Below, piece by piece: positions 30,617 through 34,551 of a stretch of DNA of 34,551 bases (position 1 is the stretch's first letter; the number at the start of each line of letters is the position of its first letter). The stretch comes from Irpex lacteus. Lineage: Eukaryota > Basidiomycota > Agaricomycetes > Polyporales > Irpicaceae. A program made the translations under genes and the position numbers. The DNA is taken from assembly GCA_001986395.2 (NCBI GenBank), contig MQVO02000104.1:1-34551 (forward strand). The letters are read 5' to 3'. The notes beneath the pieces were generated by a model, which did not search any database, was not told the DNA's origin, and worked only from the letters and a program-made list of their open reading frames with translations.

Positions 30617-33600
30617 TTAGGGTGCCATCCCGATTGTGGCTAGGACTGCTGCACGCTACAGAGACGATGTTATTAGTATTTATGTCCCAAATAGCATGAA
30701 TCGCCACTACGACTTACATGATCATGCCATGCCGCTGATCGCCCGACGTCCGGCGAGGCGATCTCAGAATTTCGTCGAGGACGAGGCATGGTCTCTTGAT
30801 ATGGCGGTGGCGTCATAACGTCAGACACCGACATCGACCTTTTCCTGACAGCAGGGAGCTCCTCCAGCTTGATTCCAAGCATCTCGTAAAGTTCTTCCTG
30901 AGCACGCATGAGTGCTCGGACTTCATCGCTTGGCGAGATACCCGAGCTCAGGCTCCTCGACATGGCTATAGAATCGAAGAGTGAGCATAACCCTTGACAG
31001 TCAATAAGGCATACTTACCAGTCGACATACCGGTGGAAAGGCCAGCGGTGGAAAGGCCTAACGGTGTGCGCACCGGTATGGGAGGTACAGGGGGGATACC
31101 GTCGGATGGTGTCCTGTTGGAGGGCGAGACGGCCAGGCTACTTCTGTTCGTTGCAACAGATGATCTTTGGCTGCGCGAGTGAGTTGATGAGCGTAAGCCT
31201 GCACGACGCATGCTCGCTTTACGCGCAACGATAGCAGCACTAGACCTCCGACTACTCGCAGGTGTAATGACTCCTTCACTCATAGCAACCTTCTCGCTGA
31301 ATGCGTCCAGTTCCCTCGCGGCATCCTGCGCCTGTGACCAGGCCTCGTCTCGCTCTTCCTGCAGCTGAGTTACCTGTTGACGCAGCGTCTGGTTCTCAGC
31401 AAGATGCTTGATAAATGAGGTGTTCAGCTTGCGCACGGCCATAGCCAGAGCACTGCTAGCATGCAGGTCGCGTAAATGCGTCAGCTGACGAAGCTGATCC
31501 ATGATGTTGTGCAAATCCTCGGAGATATGGTCAAGGTTGTCGGAGAGCTCGACAAGTTCTTCCAGATTGCGGGACGAAGCTGTGTTATCAGCCAAGTCGC
31601 CACCTTCCGCTATTGTTCTGAGGTCGTTCAGCAACTTCATGCGCTTACGCATCCCAAGCTTATACTTCGTCTTCAGCTCGGCACCCAGCTTCTCCAAACG
31701 TTCGATCTCATCCGGTAGCTCTCGCTGAACCTGATCAACAGAAAGAAGTCGAATGGCGGTCGCATCAGCTGAGCTCTTTACAGCTTCAGACACAAGCGTC
31801 TGGAGCTCCTGTGAGGTAAATGTCCACTGCGCAGCCTCCATTGTCAATCCCCGGAACTTGACAGGAGTCGTCTGGAATCTGGGAGAAGAAGACTCTGGGG
31901 TGGTATACCTCGATGTGCTGACTCCACTGACGCCCGTAGACAGGCCAGGCGAGCTTGCGACAGAGGATACAGAACCAGCGCGAACCCGATTCAACAACCC
32001 GTAGTTACCAGGCCCACTTGGTCTACGAGGTCCACTTGGAGGCGGGGGACGTGTGCGTGCTCGTCCCTTGCGACTTATCGATCCGAAAACGGGATGCAAC
32101 TGCTGCTGCGGTAGACTCGTTGTACTAGAATCAGCGCTTTCAAATCCAGAACGGAACTCCGTGGATAAGGGGGATGGCGGCAGGCTTGGACGCGGAGAAG
32201 AAAGTATCGGGTCGTCTTCGGGCTCAGCATGCACAGTTAGGAGAGACTGGTCCTCGAGAATGGATGCGTGCTTGCGTTTGAGGGGAGAAGTCGGAGCAGA
32301 TTCAGCCGAGGATGATGACGGCGATGGAGGGAGAGGAATAGCAAGGGGTGCAAGCTCGGAGATAGGTGTACAAGGGGACTGTGGGGAGGAGGGAGAGGAA
32401 GGGCGATACAGCGTTGCAGGTTCCGTCATAGAACGTCTCATGGGGAATGCAGGAGAATTTTCCGGTGTCATGGAATACCGACTGCCAGGGGAGCTCACGG
32501 TGCTTCCCTCTTCGATCATCGATAGTCCAGCGACACTGTACAAGGAGTCCGCGCTTGGCGGCGGTGACATCAGGGAATCCAATGAAGGGCTGGAGTCTCC
32601 ACCTGCCTTAGTTTGCGCACTCGCACCAGCACTTGAGGGCGGTGTCGCAAGACTTGCGCTCCTCATCAGTGCCTTGACAGATACTGACGATCTCTTCGAC
32701 TTCTTCCTCATGACCACAGTGCCATGTCGTGGAAGAGGCGGAGGAACGTCCTGAGGAGAAAAGCTTCCAGAAACCAACGGTGTGAAGGCGTATGGGGTTT
32801 CGGGAAATTGCTGCTTGACAGTAGACGGCGAGGGCTCCTTCACTGGTGACGATTTCGAAGGCAGCGCGAGGAGGAACCGATATTGGAGCGGGAGGACTGA
32901 GTGCACGGGAGGCAGTGCCAGAATTGCGAGATAGTGGTCCGCGCGATCCACCAAACATAATATCCAAAAGGTCCGGGAGTCTAGCGACGCACGAGCAGCG
33001 CTGCTCAGCGATTGAGGGCGAATAATTAAAGGAGATGCACTAGGCGATGAAGGAGAGTGTGGTACTTGGGTCGAACGAGGACGTTCCCCAATAGGAAGCA
33101 TAGTAATAGCAGGCTTAGCAGGAGGAGACATATTACGCCTCTGCTGCCTTGCCTCAGAAAAAGAGCGGAAGGTATGTTCCCGAGAGTTGGCACTTCCTGA
33201 TGACTCTGGAGTGCGCACCTTGTTGGAACTAGGGGACAGAATTGAAGTTAAGCCAGGAGACAAAATAGCCGTCGATCCTGGGGAGCTGTAGAGCGACGAA
33301 GACTCGGCAGGGGAGAAAACAGGGCCTCCATGAGTGTTCTCGGAATACAATGAGGCGGATGAAGAGGTAGCTGTAGTCGGAGCATCTGGTGAGGTCAGAG
33401 CCTTGCCGCGCGAAAGGCTGATACATCACATCCTGGCCGTCCTCCACACTAGTCGGACGAGTGCTGACACTGTCCTTCGATCGAGCGGACTCAGATGGAA
33501 GAGATAGCTGACTTGAAGCAAGCACGTCTGTGTGCACGCTATCTTCCGAGGAGCCAGAAGACGGTTGGTTGGGTTGGATGGGGCACTCGCAGAGTCAGCA

Positions 33601-34467
33601 GATTCGGATATTTTTGATACCCTCCTCCGCTTCCGTTCGGGGTCAAGTTCAACGGTAAGCTCCTTCGTAGCCCTCCGGCTGGCAATGCTACTCCCGTTGC
33701 TGATCCTCTGCTTGCGCGCTCGCCCAGAGAGCCGATGGCACTCTGCACCGAGCTATGTCCGACCTTGCGTAACTCGGGTTGCGACTGACTAGAGGCGCGA
33801 GCGGAGCTCGGCCCAGGGCTCAAGCCCTGAGGCATAGGTGGAAGAGGAGGCACGTCCATATTCCATTCCTCCTTCTCCCGCTCTTCTGGACTCAACACGA
33901 CGATCTGGTCTCCACTGATCTTCCGTCCCGCCAATAGTTGGCGCTATTAGGGGTATACCCGTTGGAAAGAGTGCTGCCCTTACTTGATCGCTGGCTTCTA
34001 CGCAGACTGCTGCGATTAAACAGGAAGGAATAGTCGCCTTTTGGTAGAGTTGCCGAATCCTGGCGTGCGAGATGACCGCGACTCCTAGACGGCATCGTTG
34101 CGGATGGAGGGTGAGAGGCGTTGGGAGATGTAGACATGAAGTAGGCTCCAACCAATGCACGCGCGATTGTCGTCCCAGAGATGGCAGAGAGCCCGTCTTC
34201 CATATCGGTCTCAAAGTCAGTACCTTCAGGTGCGGAATGCACAGAACTGCACGAGATTTGGTCGTGCACGAGATCTTGAACGCGTGAGGGATCCGTGTTT
34301 CGACTTTCGAACTGACGCGACCTGGAAGACTTCGGTGCTGTAGAGCTACGACGCGACTGGTATCTCGAAACCGGACGAGAGCCTCGCGTTGTTCGTCTAC
34401 TCGAAGACTGTCTCGACAATGAAGCACTTTCCGGGTCCGTGCGAAGGAATATCTTGGAACCAGACAT
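30617..34467 (-). CDS. Ser/Pro-rich coiled-coil protein of unknown function (5' part frame-broken)
   Basis: A large, mostly disordered protein rich in Ser, Pro and Arg. The start MSGSKIFLRTDPESASLSRQ at 34467 begins a basic Ser-rich region. The central open frame (33350-31019) carries many SP/TP sites (for example SPGSTAILSPGLTSILSPSS) and then a conserved-looking helical part from MEAAQWTFTSQELQTLVSEA through a coiled coil (IERLEKLGAELKTKYKLGMR; LRQQVTQLQEERDEAWSQAQ). A 53-nt intron (30966-31018) leads to an exon reading MSRSLSSGISPSDEVRALMR. A further GTAAGT donor at 30717 joins a short last exon at 30655-30617 ending in LATIGMAP. Without that splice the stop is at 30673. The frame shifts near 33940, 33700, 33590 and 33430 and, as a compensating pair, near 32975 and 32865. 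These may be assembly indels, missed introns or real lesions. The repeated Ser/Pro phosphosites and coiled coil would suit a cytoskeletal or scaffold protein, but that is only a guess. Confidence 0.65.
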
Positions 34468-34551
34468 GTTGGTGGGAATCTTGATGGGTTGAGGAGCGCG
34501 CCGTTTACTCTGACTCTGTTATTAAACATCAGCTACCTGCCATTTGTGATA

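Noticed and set aside
32053..32754. A 233-residue + strand Gly/Glu-rich open frame
   Set aside because: It is the antisense shadow of the Ser/Pro-rich coiled-coil gene, since Ser and Pro codons read as Gly, Arg and Glu on the other strand.

Overview
The window looks like nuclear DNA of an agaricomycete (mushroom-forming basidiomycete). Genes are split by many introns of about 45-80 nt with GTRNGT-like donors, CTNAC-like branch sites and YAG acceptors. The gene content is also typical of that group: a reducing polyketide synthase with a terminal reductase, an F-box protein, a DUF6534-type seven-helix membrane protein, a pyridoxal-phosphate aromatic amino acid decarboxylase and an isopenicillin-N-synthase-like oxygenase. 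All gene models were built by hand from conserved protein motifs, splice signals and reading phase. No database search was run.

Layout. 1-3456 (+): 3' half of a polyketide synthase (enoylreductase-like stretch, ketoreductase, acyl carrier domain, thioester reductase), cut by the window edge. 3685-9166 (-): a VWA8-type AAA+/von Willebrand A protein in 22 exons. 9428-9941 (+): a 148-residue protein of unknown function, divergent from VWA8 across 261 bp. 10367-11794 (-): 2-oxoglutarate/Fe(II)-type oxygenase. 13662-15045 (-): F-box-type protein. 16160-18234 (+): aromatic-L-amino-acid decarboxylase, 498 residues. About 19125-20790 (-): DUF6534-like membrane protein with very small exons. 20.8-23.4 kb: gene-poor DNA with a likely relic of a second DUF6534 copy. 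23406-25066 (-): ECM11-like protein. 25298-30138 (+): SA/STAG-family cohesin subunit, 1415 residues. 30617-34467 (-): Ser/Pro-rich coiled-coil protein.

How the genes relate. The clearest functional link is the divergent ECM11/cohesin-SA pair. Its members are chromosome-axis and chromosome-cohesion proteins that share a 231-bp promoter with an ACGCGT (MCB-type) element. The metabolic genes (polyketide synthase, oxygenase, decarboxylase) are separated by housekeeping genes and lie on different strands, so I do not call a biosynthetic cluster. I found no CRISPR array, tRNA, rRNA, transposase or other novel system.

Quality note. Several genes read cleanly through all introns (cohesin SA, decarboxylase, oxygenase, ECM11). 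Three others contain apparent one-base frame breaks: the polyketide synthase 5' part, one site in VWA8, and the 5' part of the coiled-coil gene. Some of these fall in short homopolymers, so they may be assembly indels rather than mutations.
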